Shown: positions 51,028 to 60,247 of the stretch, piece after piece
Position numbering within the stretch: the first letter of the stretch is position 1
Layout: each line of letters begins with the position of its first letter
NCBI GenBank assembly: GCA_963797475.1
Contig: CAWCPR010000001.1
Span: 2,170,001-2,234,000 of the forward strand
Direction: 5' to 3'
From: CAWCPR01 sp963797475
GTDB lineage: Bacteria > Chloroflexota > Anaerolineae > Anaerolineales > UBA4823
Length of the DNA: 64,000 nucleotides
Notes under the pieces: model-generated
Database searches by the model: none
Told to the model about the DNA's origin: nothing
What the model saw: the letters and a program-made list of their open reading frames with translations, nothing else
Made by a program: the position numbers and the translations under genes

Positions 51028-52026
51028 CTATGTAGCAACAAGGTACTTCTCGGGCTCGGCCTCAAACGAACGCTGGCAGCCTCTGGCGCAAAAATAATAC
51101 GTCTGCCCGTTATAGTCTGTTTTGAATTGAGCCGTGGCAATTTCGACGGTCATCCCGCACACCGGGTCGATGGCTTCCACTTCCGGTTGGAGGGCGGCCT
51201 CCTGGTGGTGCTCGTGGACCATGCCCATCTCCGCAGCCGCGTTTTCCGGCCCGCGCCGGTGGCGCTGCACGATCTCCGCCAAAATACTTAAGGCAATCTC
51301 ATCCGGGGTGATGGCGCCGATGTCCAGCCCGGCCGGATATTTCAGCCTTTGCAGGCGCTCCTCCGGCAGGCCGCTTTCCCTCAGATACTCCAAAACTGCC
51401 TGCGCCCTGGATTTGCTCGCAACCAGGGCGACGTATGCAATCTCCATCTGCAGCGCGGCAGACAGGGCCTCTTCATCGTAACTGCCGTGACTGGCTACGA
51501 CAACGCACGCATTGGGCCTTAGCTGGAGCTGCGAGTAGTCCAGGAAGGGGATGAGACGGTCAGCCCCTGGAAAGCGTTCGGCGGTCACATCCAGGCCCAG
51601 GACCGTTACCGGGTAGCCCAGATTCTTCCCCTGGCTGGCTAAGGCCTGAGCGATCGCCTGGTGGCCGATCACCACCAACTGCGGGCGGGCCAGGACGGGT
51701 TCGATAAAAATTTCGAGCGTTCCGCCGCTGACGCAGGTCATGGTCACTTCGCTGACGCCTTCCTGTGGCAGCATACCCCGCTTTTCAGGGGGGCAAATGC
51801 GAATCAAGCGCGATTCCCCATCTTCCAGGGCTTTGCGCGCCTCACGCCTGACGGTCGGCTCGGTGCAGCTACCGCCAACCCATCCGACCAGCTCGCCCTG
51901 CTCTGTGATGATGGCTTTCGCCCCCGGCTTGGCTGAGGTCGGTTTTTCAACCCATACCACGGTAGCTATGGCGAAGGGTTGGCCGGCCGACCTCAGGTCT
52001 TGGACTTTCTCGAGCACGTCTAACAT
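51028..52026 (-). CDS. XdhC family protein with C-terminal YHS domain
   Basis: 332 residues. The N-terminal XdhC domain reads ATVVWVEKPTSAKPGAKAI and GWVGGSCTEPTVRREARKAL, and the Rossmann-like half has VVIGHQAIAQALASQGKNLG and VVVASHGSYDEEALSAAL. After a His-rich linker (EMGMVHEHHQEA) a YHS domain follows at ~285-332: DPVCGMTVEIATAQF, YNGQTYYFCARGCQRSFEAE. YHS domains bind metals such as copper or heavy metals. In a form I CODH operon a metal-binding tail on a cofactor-sulfuration protein could deliver the Cu of the Mo-Cu site; this is inference. Confidence 0.83.
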   Translation of the reverse strand: MLDVLEKVQDLRSAGQPFAIATVVWVEKPTSAKPGAKAIITEQGELVGWVGGSCTEPTVRREARKALEDGESRLIRICPPEKRGMLPQEGVSEVTMTCVSGGTLEIFIEPVLARPQLVVIGHQAIAQALASQGKNLGYPVTVLGLDVTAERFPGADRLIPFLDYSQLQLRPNACVVVASHGSYDEEALSAALQMEIAYVALVASKSRAQAVLEYLRESGLPEERLQRLKYPAGLDIGAITPDEIALSILAEIVQRHRRGPENAAAEMGMVHEHHQEAALQPEVEAIDPVCGMTVEIATAQFKTDYNGQTYYFCARGCQRSFEAEPEKYLVAT

Positions 52027-52059
52027 AGTTACCTCTGGCAGAACTTTACCGTGACGTCG

Positions 52060-54407
52060 CTAAGATTCCAACGCCGCTCCGTGCTCCTTCAGCACGCCCC
52101 ACACTTTGGGAGGCGTTAACGGAATATCGATGTTGCGCACACCCAGGTGCCAAAGCGCGTCCACAACGGCATTGGCAATGGCAGCCGGCGCGCCCACTGT
52201 GGCCGATTCACCCACACCTTTGGCCCCGATTGGATGGTGCGGCGAAGGGGTGACGGTCTCACCGGTCTCCCAGTGGGGGGTCTCGACGGCGGTGGGCAGC
52301 ATGTAATCCATAAAATTGTTGCCGTAGACATTGCCGTACTCGTCGTAGGAGATCTCTTCATACAGCGCTGGGGCCAGTCCCATGGTCAACCCGCCGTGAA
52401 TCTGGCCTTCGACAATCATCGGATTAATGCGCACCCCACAGTCGTCTACCGCCACGAAGCGGCGCACCTTAACCTGGCCTGTGCCGCGGTCGATATCCAC
52501 CACGCAAATGTAGGAGCCGAAGGGGAACGTCAGATTGGGCGGGTCGTAATAATCCACCGCCTCCAGCCCGGCCTCCATCCCCTGCGGGTGGTTGGTGTAA
52601 GCCGCGAAGGAGATTTCCTGGATTGTTTTCTTGCGGTCAGGGGAGCCCTTGACATAGAAATGGTCCGTTTCCCAGACCAGATCTTCTTCAGCCGCCTCCA
52701 GCAGGTAGGCGGCGATCTTCTTGGCCTTCTCGCGGATCTTGCGCGAGGCGATCGAAGCCGCGGCCCCAGCCGTGGGCGTACTGCGGCTGGCATAGGTGCC
52801 CAGGCCGTAAGGAGCGGTGTCGGTATCGCCTTCTTCGACCTTGATATGGGAGGCGGGGATGCCCAATTCCTCGGCGATGATCTGGGCGTAGGTGGTCTCG
52901 TGGCCCTGGCCCTGCGATTTGGTGCCAAAACGGGCAATGGCCTTGCCCGTCGGGTGGATACGGATCTCGCACGAATCGAACATCTTAATGCCGAGAATGT
53001 CGAATTGTTTGGACGGGCCGGCGCCGACGATCTCCGTAAAGGAGGAAATCCCGATCCCCATCAGCTCGCCACGCGCCCGTTTTTCAGCCTGCTCCTTGCG
53101 CAAATCTTCATACCCGATCATGTCCATGGCTTTGCGCAGCGCGGCGCCGTAATTCCCACTGTCGTACTCCCAGCCCAGGGCGGAGGTGTATGGGAACTGT
53201 TCCGGGCGGATGAAGTTCTTCATGCGCAGTTCGGCTGGGTCTATGCCCAACTGGTGCGCCATGATGTCGGTCATGCGCTCGATGGTGTAAACCGCCTCCG
53301 TGACGCGGAAGGAGCAGCGATAAGCGATGCCGCCCGGCGGCTTGTTGGTATAAACCCCATCTACCTCGACGAAGGCGTCTTTTAGATCGTACGACCCGGT
53401 ACAAATGTGGAACAACCCGGCGGGAAACTTCGAGGGGTTTGCCGCAGCGTCGGTATAGCCATGATCGGCGATAGTCTTGATGCGCAGCGAGTCCAACTTG
53501 CCTTCCTTGCTGGCGCCCAGCTCGGCTGAAATGTGGTAATCGCGGGCGAAAAATCGGCGGACAGGTTCTCTGTGCGATCTTCGATCCACTTGACCGGCTT
53601 GCCGGTCACGATCGAGGCGGCCACGGCGATCACGTATCCAGGATAGACCGGGACCTTCCCGCCAAATCCGCCGCCAATGTCAGGCGAAACGATCCGTATC
53701 TTCTCTTCCGACAGCCCCAAATGGCCGGTGACCAGGGCCACTACTGTGCGGATCGCATGTGGGGCCTGGGTGGTCATGTACAACGTCAGGTGCCCTTCGA
53801 TGGGATCCCATTGGGCCACACACCCGCAGGTTTCAATAGAAGATACGTGAATACGCGGGATATAGATGTCTTCCGCGACTGTAACCTCCGCGGCTCCAAT
53901 CGCCTGGTCGGTCTTTTCACGATCGCCCCACTCCCAGTGCCAGATATGGTTGCTCTCTTTATCCTCGCGCACCTTCGGAGCGCCTGGCTCGAGGGCTTTC
54001 TTCGGGTCGATCACAACCGGCAGTGGATCGTAGTCCACGTCCACAGCAACCACACCGTCGGCGGCAGTGTAGCGATCCGTGGCCAACACGCCGGCCACCT
54101 CCTGGTACTGGTATTTCACCGTATCAATAGGCAGCACCATCTGGGTATCGCTCATTAATGTGGGCATGTTATGGACATTGTAAGCTTTCAACGTCTCCCC
54201 CGTGATCACCGCCAGCACGCCAGGGACTGCCATGGCTTTGTCCGTTTTTATCGATTTGATCCTGGCGTGAGCATACGGACTGCGCACGATGTCCAGGTAT
54301 AACATCCCGGGCAGCTTGAGGTCATCGATGTAGTTTCCCCGGCCTTGGATAAAGCGCCCGTCTTCAACCCGTTTTCTGGAATGGCCCAGGCCTTCAATGT
54401 CAGTCAT
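52060..54407 (-). CDS. coxL: Form I aerobic CO dehydrogenase large subunit CoxL (frameshifted)
   Basis: About 782 residues when repaired. The N-terminal half ends in frame at WIEDRTENLSAD, and the next frame continues FARDYHISAELGASKEGKLD. Adding one base to the A5 run (T5 on the coding strand) at 53549-53553 restores it. The active-site loop GGIAYRCSFRVTEAVYTIER (codons 53305-53325 for AYRCSFR) is the diagnostic form I motif, whose Cys holds Cu bridged by sulfide to Mo. GVGESATVG has the catalytic Glu. It oxidises CO to CO2 and passes electrons through CoxS and CoxM. Gene order M-S-L is also the form I order. Confidence 0.92.
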
Positions 54408-54422
54408 ACCGTCCTCCGATCA

Positions 54423-54926
54423 TTAAGCGACAGCCTCAGGGGCAGGCTCTGGCTGCTCTCTCATCTTAGCCGCCGCATACTGCACGGCCTTCACGATGTT
54501 GATGTAGCCTGTGCAGCGGCACAGGTTCCCCGACAGCCCCCAGCGGATTTCCTCCTCGCTGGGATCCGGGTTCTCTTGCAACAAGGCTATTGCAGACATC
54601 ATCATGCCTGGCGTACAGTACCCGCACTGCAGCCCGTGTTCCTCGTGGAAACCCTCCTGGATTGGGTGCAGTTTGCCGTTCAGGGCCAGACCTTCCACGG
54701 TCTTGATCACGCCGCCGTTGGCCTGAACGGCGAATATCGCACAAGACTTGACGGCTTTCCCGTTGAGGTGGACGGTGCAGGCGCCGCATGAAGTGGTATC
54801 GCACCCGATGTGCGTCCCGGTCAGGTTCAGGTTCTCCCGTAAGAAATGCACCAGCAGCAAGCGCGCCTCGACTTCGGCGCTGACCGGCTGCCCATTGACT
54901 TCTAACTGGATCTGGTGCTTACTCAT
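54423..54926 (-). CDS. coxS: CO dehydrogenase [2Fe-2S] small subunit CoxS
   Basis: 167 residues. Both cluster motifs are intact: GCDTTSCGACTVHLNGKAV with SC, and CGYCTPGM...NLCRCTGY. It moves electrons from the Mo-Cu centre to the FAD subunit. It overlaps coxM by four bases. The large subunit begins 15 bases after its stop. The C-terminal tail (REQPEPAPEAVA) is longer than in the form II homologue of this window. Confidence 0.92.
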   Translation of the reverse strand: MSKHQIQLEVNGQPVSAEVEARLLLVHFLRENLNLTGTHIGCDTTSCGACTVHLNGKAVKSCAIFAVQANGGVIKTVEGLALNGKLHPIQEGFHEEHGLQCGYCTPGMMMSAIALLQENPDPSEEEIRWGLSGNLCRCTGYINIVKAVQYAAAKMREQPEPAPEAVA

Positions 54927-55798
54927 TGATTGCCTCCTCTGGCTCGTTCCAAAGCCAGGTTCAAAGCGCGGGTCGTCAGGACCTGGATCATCGAGCGCTT
55001 ATACTCCACCGAACCACGCGGGTCCTCGCCAGGATCGGCTGCCTGGCTGGCCAAATGGGCGGCGTGCTTGATCAGGGCGCCGTCCAGCATTTGCCCTTTC
55101 AATGCGTTTTCGGCTTCCGTAGCCTTAATGGGCGTCAGGCCGACGTTGGTCAATCCGATTCCGGCCTCCAGGCAGGCGCCGTTTTCGTCCAGGCTGATTT
55201 GGGCGGCAACCGCCGCGGTGGCGAAATCACCCACCTTGCGTTCCAGCTTGGAATAAGCCCCGCCGCTGCGCGGTTTTGCCGCCGGAATGCGGATCTCGGT
55301 CAAGATCTCATCGTGAGCCAGTGCAGATTCAAATAAACCTGTGAAAAATTCCGTCACCGGGATCTGGCGTTCGCCGCCTGGCCCTCGGGCGATCACCAGG
55401 GCGTTAAACGCCAGCATCGTCGCCGGGTGGTCGTTCGCCGGGTCGGCGTGAGCCAGGTTGCCCCCGATGGTCGCCATATTCCTGACCAGCGGATCGGCGA
55501 TCATCCGGGAGGTATCCGCCAGCAGAGGATACTTTTGTTGGATCAGAGGGGAACGTTCTAAGGTGACCTCGCGGGTCAAGGCGCCAATCTTCAGCCAACC
55601 GTCTTCTTCTTGCACGTAGTCCAACTGCCCCAAACGATTGATGTCGATAAGAAAAGCGGGCGACGCAAGTCTGAACCGCATCAACGGTATCAGGCTTTGG
55701 CCGCCCGCCAAGATCTTCGCTTCAGAGTTTTGGTGCAGGAGGGAAACTGCTTCAGTAAGAGATTCCGGCGCTGCGTAATCAAACGATGGAGGAATCAT
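54923..55798 (-). CDS. coxM: CO dehydrogenase FAD-binding medium subunit CoxM
   Basis: 291 residues. AGGQSLIPLMRFRLA and MATIGGNLAHADPANDHPAT are the FAD pyrophosphate and TIGG loops of CoxM, and the C-terminal CO_deh_flav domain is complete. It is the first gene of the whole 14-kb minus-strand cluster. Electrons leave here to quinone, probably with help from CoxG. The region upstream has no consensus promoter; GGCAGGG lies shortly before the ATG. Confidence 0.9.
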   Translation of the reverse strand: MIPPSFDYAAPESLTEAVSLLHQNSEAKILAGGQSLIPLMRFRLASPAFLIDINRLGQLDYVQEEDGWLKIGALTREVTLERSPLIQQKYPLLADTSRMIADPLVRNMATIGGNLAHADPANDHPATMLAFNALVIARGPGGERQIPVTEFFTGLFESALAHDEILTEIRIPAAKPRSGGAYSKLERKVGDFATAAVAAQISLDENGACLEAGIGLTNVGLTPIKATEAENALKGQMLDGALIKHAAHLASQAADPGEDPRGSVEYKRSMIQVLTTRALNLALERARGGNQ

Positions 55799-56205
55799 TT
55801 GCCAACCCTGCCTTTCTGGTTTTCACTGAGCTCGAATGTTCCGGAGGGGTTTAATGTGTCAGCAAAGATGCTCCTCCTTCTATTAAATTGTTTTGGGGCT
55901 GAAACGCTGAATATCTTCCCCTGCCCATATTTTATCATAAATTGGGTTTTAATACTCTTTTTTGTTCAGGAATTTTTAATTCGAGGGGCACATCGCCAGG
56001 ATCAACTACCATTTGCAGAAATTGAGCTGCCAAAAGGCAGAAACTCGCTATTCATTCTACAATTCTCTGATTTTAGCGTCTGCAATCCGCGCAGGATGTG
56101 AAATCCTGTACTCAGAGGACTTTCAGGATGGGCAGCAGGTGCATGGAATTCAAATCGTCAACCCCTTTGGATCTCAAACAAGACGATAGGGCTGGCAAAG
56201 AATCG
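55799..56205. promoter_or_regulatory. AT-rich intergenic region upstream of the cox cluster
   Basis: About 400 bases with no credible gene on either strand, between the cox cluster and a convergent-side GH16 gene also on the minus strand. Reading toward coxM, TATGATAAAAT (around 55931-55941) is a possible -10 region, but no -35 at 16-18 bases is convincing. Base composition drops strongly at 55880-56060, as expected of a regulatory region. Confidence 0.4.
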
Positions 56206-57135
56206 TTAAGGCGCAGCTCTCTGCCACACACGAACGTAATCAATATCATAATAAGCCGGAAAAACGGTGGTTTCATCTGCCGGACCGGACCAACTGTCCT
56301 TACCGCCTACTTGTAAGTTCAGGATCAAATATAGCTGCTTAGCAGCGATATAGTCGCCTTCGTACCGGTTACGTTCCACGCCATCCACGTACCAAATGAT
56401 GGCGTCCTGTCGCCATTCCAGGCCGAACGTATGCCAATCAGCCGAGAAGTCTCCGCCATCCCAGGCCGCGCCATAGTCCTGTATGTCGCCTGACCCATCG
56501 ATGTAATGGTAATGTAATTGGACGCGAGTGGGTTCTTTACTCAAAACTTCCATAATGTCAATCTCAGGCGGTTTTTGCTCTGGCGTGAGCATCCAGAAAG
56601 CCGGCCATAGGCCTCGCCCGGCGGGTACCCGCACGCGGGCCTCAAAGTAGCCGTATTTGACCGTGAAACGGGGCGACGAGCTTCCTGTCCCTGCGCCGGT
56701 CGATAACATCCCGCTGGAATAGGGTATCTCGCGTCCGTATTGAAATTGAGGCTGGTTGTCGGCTCTGAGCCGGACGAACCCATTGCCCAAGATGACATTC
56801 TTCGCCGAGTACCAGACATTGGGGTGGGTGGTGGCGCAGCCATAAGACCAGCAAGTCGCCCACTTGGTCTCATCAAGCGCCTTACCGTCAAATTCATCCG
56901 CGAAAACCAGTCGCCAGCGGCCAGTCCGGCCCAGGGGTGTCGGAACAGGCGTCGGCTCATCGGTTGGTGTGCCTGTTGGCTCACCGGTCGGCGCACCAGT
57001 TGGTGTATGGGCCGGTGTCCTTGTATTTGCAGGCATTGGCGCCTGCGTAGGAGGTTGGGTTGGCTCAGGTGCTTGTGAAGACGAGACGCAGGCCGATAAA
57101 ATAATTGCCATGATTGAGATGAGAAAGCATTTCAA
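56206..57135 (-). CDS. GH16 family glycoside hydrolase lipoprotein (beta-glucanase type)
   Basis: 309 residues. I choose the TTG at 57135 (MKCFLISIMAIILSAC) because GAGAGG lies seven bases upstream and it yields a clean lipoprotein signal with lipobox LSAC at Cys16; a GTG at 57183 would put 16 odd residues first. A Thr/Pro/Gly-rich linker follows (~20-70), then the GH16 jelly roll with GYFEARVRVPAGRGLWPAFW and the catalytic EIDIMEVL (E191, D193, E196). It should cut beta-1,3 or mixed-linked glucans at the cell surface. It is divergent from a second secreted glycanase. Confidence 0.88.
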   Translation of the reverse strand: MKCFLISIMAIILSACVSSSQAPEPTQPPTQAPMPANTRTPAHTPTGAPTGEPTGTPTDEPTPVPTPLGRTGRWRLVFADEFDGKALDETKWATCWSYGCATTHPNVWYSAKNVILGNGFVRLRADNQPQFQYGREIPYSSGMLSTGAGTGSSSPRFTVKYGYFEARVRVPAGRGLWPAFWMLTPEQKPPEIDIMEVLSKEPTRVQLHYHYIDGSGDIQDYGAAWDGGDFSADWHTFGLEWRQDAIIWYVDGVERNRYEGDYIAAKQLYLILNLQVGGKDSWSGPADETTVFPAYYDIDYVRVWQRAAP

Positions 57136-57303
57136 GTCTAAACCTCTCGCGGCCAGTCTGATAGTGTAGATGTCACAGCGCACTAAAATGCGGCATTGCC
57201 AGCATTGCCAGCTTTACGTCGCAATATTACCACCATTGAACGCTTCGTCTTTAGCATCAGGATACTTAACCAAACCTTACCTTTTGACCCGGTCGCTTTC
57301 TTG

Positions 57304-57309
57304 TATAAT
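57304..57309 (+). promoter_or_regulatory. Candidate -10 box of the GH26-like gene
   Basis: TATAAT at 57304-57309. TTGACC at 57284-57289 gives only a 14-base spacer and CTTTTG at 57281-57286 gives 17, so the -35 is uncertain. Confidence 0.4.
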
Positions 57310-57369
57310 GGCGTGACTCATGAGCTATGACAGCCATTATTTTTCAAATTCCAGCGAGGATAAAGTTTC

Positions 57370-58563
57370 GTGCTAAGTGTCTTTGATCATCTACCATCTT
57401 CGATAACACGGCTATGGGCGTTGGCAGCCATTGCGCTCGTTATTTACGCGAGCGGTTCAGATACGAGAGCGAGCGCCCGGCCTCTTCAGATCAGCCCCAA
57501 TGGCCTGGTCGATCCCTCTCCAACCGCCGTCCCCAGCGACACAGTAGAGTCCTTTGTCTACCTTCCGCTTATTTCAGGAGGTTCACCGGCGAGGGTCTAT
57601 TGGGGAGCCCTGGTAAGTGGCCAGGCCCCCTCAACCGAGAACATGCAGCCCGGAGGGATCTTTGATGCCTTTGAGACACGCGCCCAAAAGAAGATGTCTA
57701 TCCTGCATTGGGGCCAGCCTTGGATGATGAACAGCAGCTACCAGAGTTTTTATGCGCCCTGGTTCGATCTTGTCAGAAGTCACGGTTCAATCCCAATGCT
57801 GGACTGGAGCTCATGGCATCTGGGGGATGGAATCAACCAGCCAGATTTCAAGCTCAGCACGATCTACACAGGTGTACATGACGACTATATCCGGCAATGG
57901 GCTCTCAGCGCTAAGTCTTGGGGACATCCGTTCTTCCTGCGTTTCGACTGGGAAATGAACGGGAATTGGCGGTTCCCCTGGAGCGAGCAACTGAACGGCA
58001 ACCAACCCGGCGATTACATCAGGGCCTGGCGGCACGTTCACGATATCTTCACCCAGAACGGCGTCGCCAATGTCACCTGGGTCTGGTGCCCAAATATCTC
58101 CGGCACGACCACGCGCTCCATGGCCTCACTCTATCCGGGCGATGCCTATGTCGATTGGATCTGCCTGGATGGCTATAACAAATATAGCACTTGGTTAGGA
58201 TTTCATACCATCTTTACCGGCAGCGGCATCAATTGGCTCTACAACAGCTACCAGGAAATACTGGCGGTGGCTCCAACGAAGCCTCTTATGATCGGCGAAG
58301 TCGCTTCGTTTGAAGCGGGGGATGGCGGCGCAAAAAAAGCAAGCTGGATCACAGATGTCTTCACCAACCAACTGCCGGTTAATTTCCCGAAAATCAAGGC
58401 GATTGTCTGGTTTAACTGGGGCGATAATAACCCGGCTTATACTTTCCCGATCGAGAGTTCGCAGGCCTCGATCGAAGCTTTCTCGACCACGATCCAGTCG
58501 GATTATTTTGCCAAAAATGATTTCGCCAATTTAAACATATCGCCCATTCCCCCTTTGCCTTAA
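57370..58563 (+). CDS. Secreted GH26-like glycoside hydrolase (mannanase type)
   Basis: 397 residues from GTG at 57370. The N-terminal hydrophobic segment (LWALAAIALVIYASG) looks like a signal anchor or signal peptide, then a linker. The (beta/alpha)8 domain has FLRFDWEMNGNW with the acid/base Glu at 195 and PLMIGEVASFE with the nucleophile Glu at 310, as in GH26 beta-mannanases and related glycanases. VWCPNISG and WICLDGYNKYSTW line the cleft in that family. It may tailor or degrade the polymer made by the exopolysaccharide genes next to it. About 100 bases with no feature follow to the convergent flippase gene. Confidence 0.83.
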   Translation: MLSVFDHLPSSITRLWALAAIALVIYASGSDTRASARPLQISPNGLVDPSPTAVPSDTVESFVYLPLISGGSPARVYWGALVSGQAPSTENMQPGGIFDAFETRAQKKMSILHWGQPWMMNSSYQSFYAPWFDLVRSHGSIPMLDWSSWHLGDGINQPDFKLSTIYTGVHDDYIRQWALSAKSWGHPFFLRFDWEMNGNWRFPWSEQLNGNQPGDYIRAWRHVHDIFTQNGVANVTWVWCPNISGTTTRSMASLYPGDAYVDWICLDGYNKYSTWLGFHTIFTGSGINWLYNSYQEILAVAPTKPLMIGEVASFEAGDGGAKKASWITDVFTNQLPVNFPKIKAIVWFNWGDNNPAYTFPIESSQASIEAFSTTIQSDYFAKNDFANLNISPIPPLP

Positions 58564-58660
58564 TGCAATCAGCCAGCTCGCATCACGGCTAACAGCGGCC
58601 TGGGATTTCAGGCTTAACCCGCTATTGCATGACCGGCCCGAACAATGCAAGCTAGCTGGT

Positions 58661-60247
58661 TCAGGTATCGGATCTAAGACGACCGAAGCGCCGCTGCGTA
58701 AACTGAAGCGCGCCTAGCCAGGCATCGCGCCATAATTGTCGCTCGACCCGGCCTGCGCCGATCATCATATAGCCAACCACGTAGACCAGCAGGCCAAGGC
58801 CGCCAATTGCAGCAATAGCGATCAAAGAGACAGGCTGGGCGATTTCCCGCAAGACATACAGCACAATCGCCATCGGCACCGCCGGCAGCAAGGCCGGCAG
58901 GTAAATTTCCGTGAGAACGATCCGAAAGGTAATTTGGTTTACACGCATCACTAAGGGCAGCACAAAAAAAAGGCTTTCGATTATCGCAGGGATTAACGTG
59001 CCTAAAGCTACCCCAGCCAAACCGAGTGACTGAACCAGCGCCACCGACAAACCCAGATTGGCCAATGCAGAGCCAAGCGTGATAATCGCCAGCAGTCGAT
59101 GGCGTCCCATCCCTTGTAAAATTGCACCGGCTGGCCATTGACTGGTATCCATAAGACTGGCCAGTGTAAGGATGATTACCAGATAAGCATATCGATCGTA
59201 AGGCGCGCCGACCCAGGCCCTGAGGAAAGGCTGCGCTAAGATCATCACACCAACGGCCAGCGGCAAGAAAATGGCAATGGTTAAGCGGCTGCTTGCGAGA
59301 TAGAGTGTTCGTAATCGCCCACGGTCATTTTCAGCGTCTAGCTGTGAAGCGAGCGGCATGATCACTTTCATGAACTGCTCGCTGAATATTTGGGGCATTT
59401 CGCTTAATCGACGGGCAATGGAATATGGCGCGACGTTCGCGATCGGCATAAAAGCTCCGATCGTGATCTCGTCAGTCTTGGTCTGGAGCTGGCCAGCGAC
59501 ATTGATCACAAATAAGGGCGAGCCGAACGACATCAGCGTTCTCAACCAACTGCGGTCTGTTTGGTGCAATCCAAAATGCAATTTCGGCGCGGTGCGCCGT
59601 ATCAGCCAGATCGCCGGAACCTGGGAGATCAGCGTCACCGGAATACCCACGGCAACCATTCCCAGCAATCCTCCACCCAGGAGCAACACACTCACAGTGG
59701 CTGCCGTGAACAGGGTCATGCCAAATATACCCACCAGGTTAGAAAGGTCAAAGCGGTGCAGGCCTCGCAATACCGCAATTGAAGTAGCGCTGGGCAAACT
59801 CACGCTCAAACTCAGGCCTGACAGCAGGATCAACCGGCTGGCTGTGCCCTGTTGGCCCACTGGGATGTCCAATAAACCTGGGATGATTGACGCCAAAACA
59901 GCGCTCAGCAGGATAGCAATGAAACCCAACCCTATATAAAGCCACAGGGTCGTCGACACCAGGCTGCGCGCCTGTTCGATTCGCCCTTCAGCGTGAAATT
60001 GCGCTACGTATTTGGTTACCGCGGTGGCTATGCCAAAGTCGAGCAGCGAGCCATAGGCGGCAATCGAGCCGATAAGGATCCACAGCCCATAGTCGTTGGC
60101 GCCCAGTTGGCGCAGCAGGAACGGTGTAAGAAAGAACCAGACTCCTAATGTCAGGATCTTTGCCGCGTAGTTACTGGCTGTGTTTACAATGACGCGCCGC
60201 CGGAGGAAGGCGTCTTTCGCTGCGCCAGTCGTCTCTTCGCCGCTCAC
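58661..60247 (-). CDS. Polysaccharide flippase (Wzx/MOP superfamily)
   Basis: 528 residues from GTG at 60247; GCAGGAG lies seven bases upstream and the GTGA overlaps the previous stop. About 12-14 helices: the first helix region (NTASNYAAKILTLGVWFFLT) and LRQLGANDYGLWILIGSIAA are the Wzx/RfbX signature. Wzx exports undecaprenyl-linked oligosaccharide units to the outside for polymerisation. It is co-transcribed with the GT2-deacetylase fusion. No Wzy polymerase is visible in the window. Confidence 0.87.
   Translation of the reverse strand: MSGEETTGAAKDAFLRRRVIVNTASNYAAKILTLGVWFFLTPFLLRQLGANDYGLWILIGSIAAYGSLLDFGIATAVTKYVAQFHAEGRIEQARSLVSTTLWLYIGLGFIAILLSAVLASIIPGLLDIPVGQQGTASRLILLSGLSLSVSLPSATSIAVLRGLHRFDLSNLVGIFGMTLFTAATVSVLLLGGGLLGMVAVGIPVTLISQVPAIWLIRRTAPKLHFGLHQTDRSWLRTLMSFGSPLFVINVAGQLQTKTDEITIGAFMPIANVAPYSIARRLSEMPQIFSEQFMKVIMPLASQLDAENDRGRLRTLYLASSRLTIAIFLPLAVGVMILAQPFLRAWVGAPYDRYAYLVIILTLASLMDTSQWPAGAILQGMGRHRLLAIITLGSALANLGLSVALVQSLGLAGVALGTLIPAIIESLFFVLPLVMRVNQITFRIVLTEIYLPALLPAVPMAIVLYVLREIAQPVSLIAIAAIGGLGLLVYVVGYMMIGAGRVERQLWRDAWLGALQFTQRRFGRLRSDT

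Noticed and set aside
52147..53385. 412-codon plus-strand frame inside coxL
   Set aside because: Pure antisense shadow of CoxL; it follows the codon structure of the opposite strand.
56098..56316. Small plus-strand gene (72 codons)
   Set aside because: Overlaps the 3' end of GH16, with no ribosome site and no family similarity.
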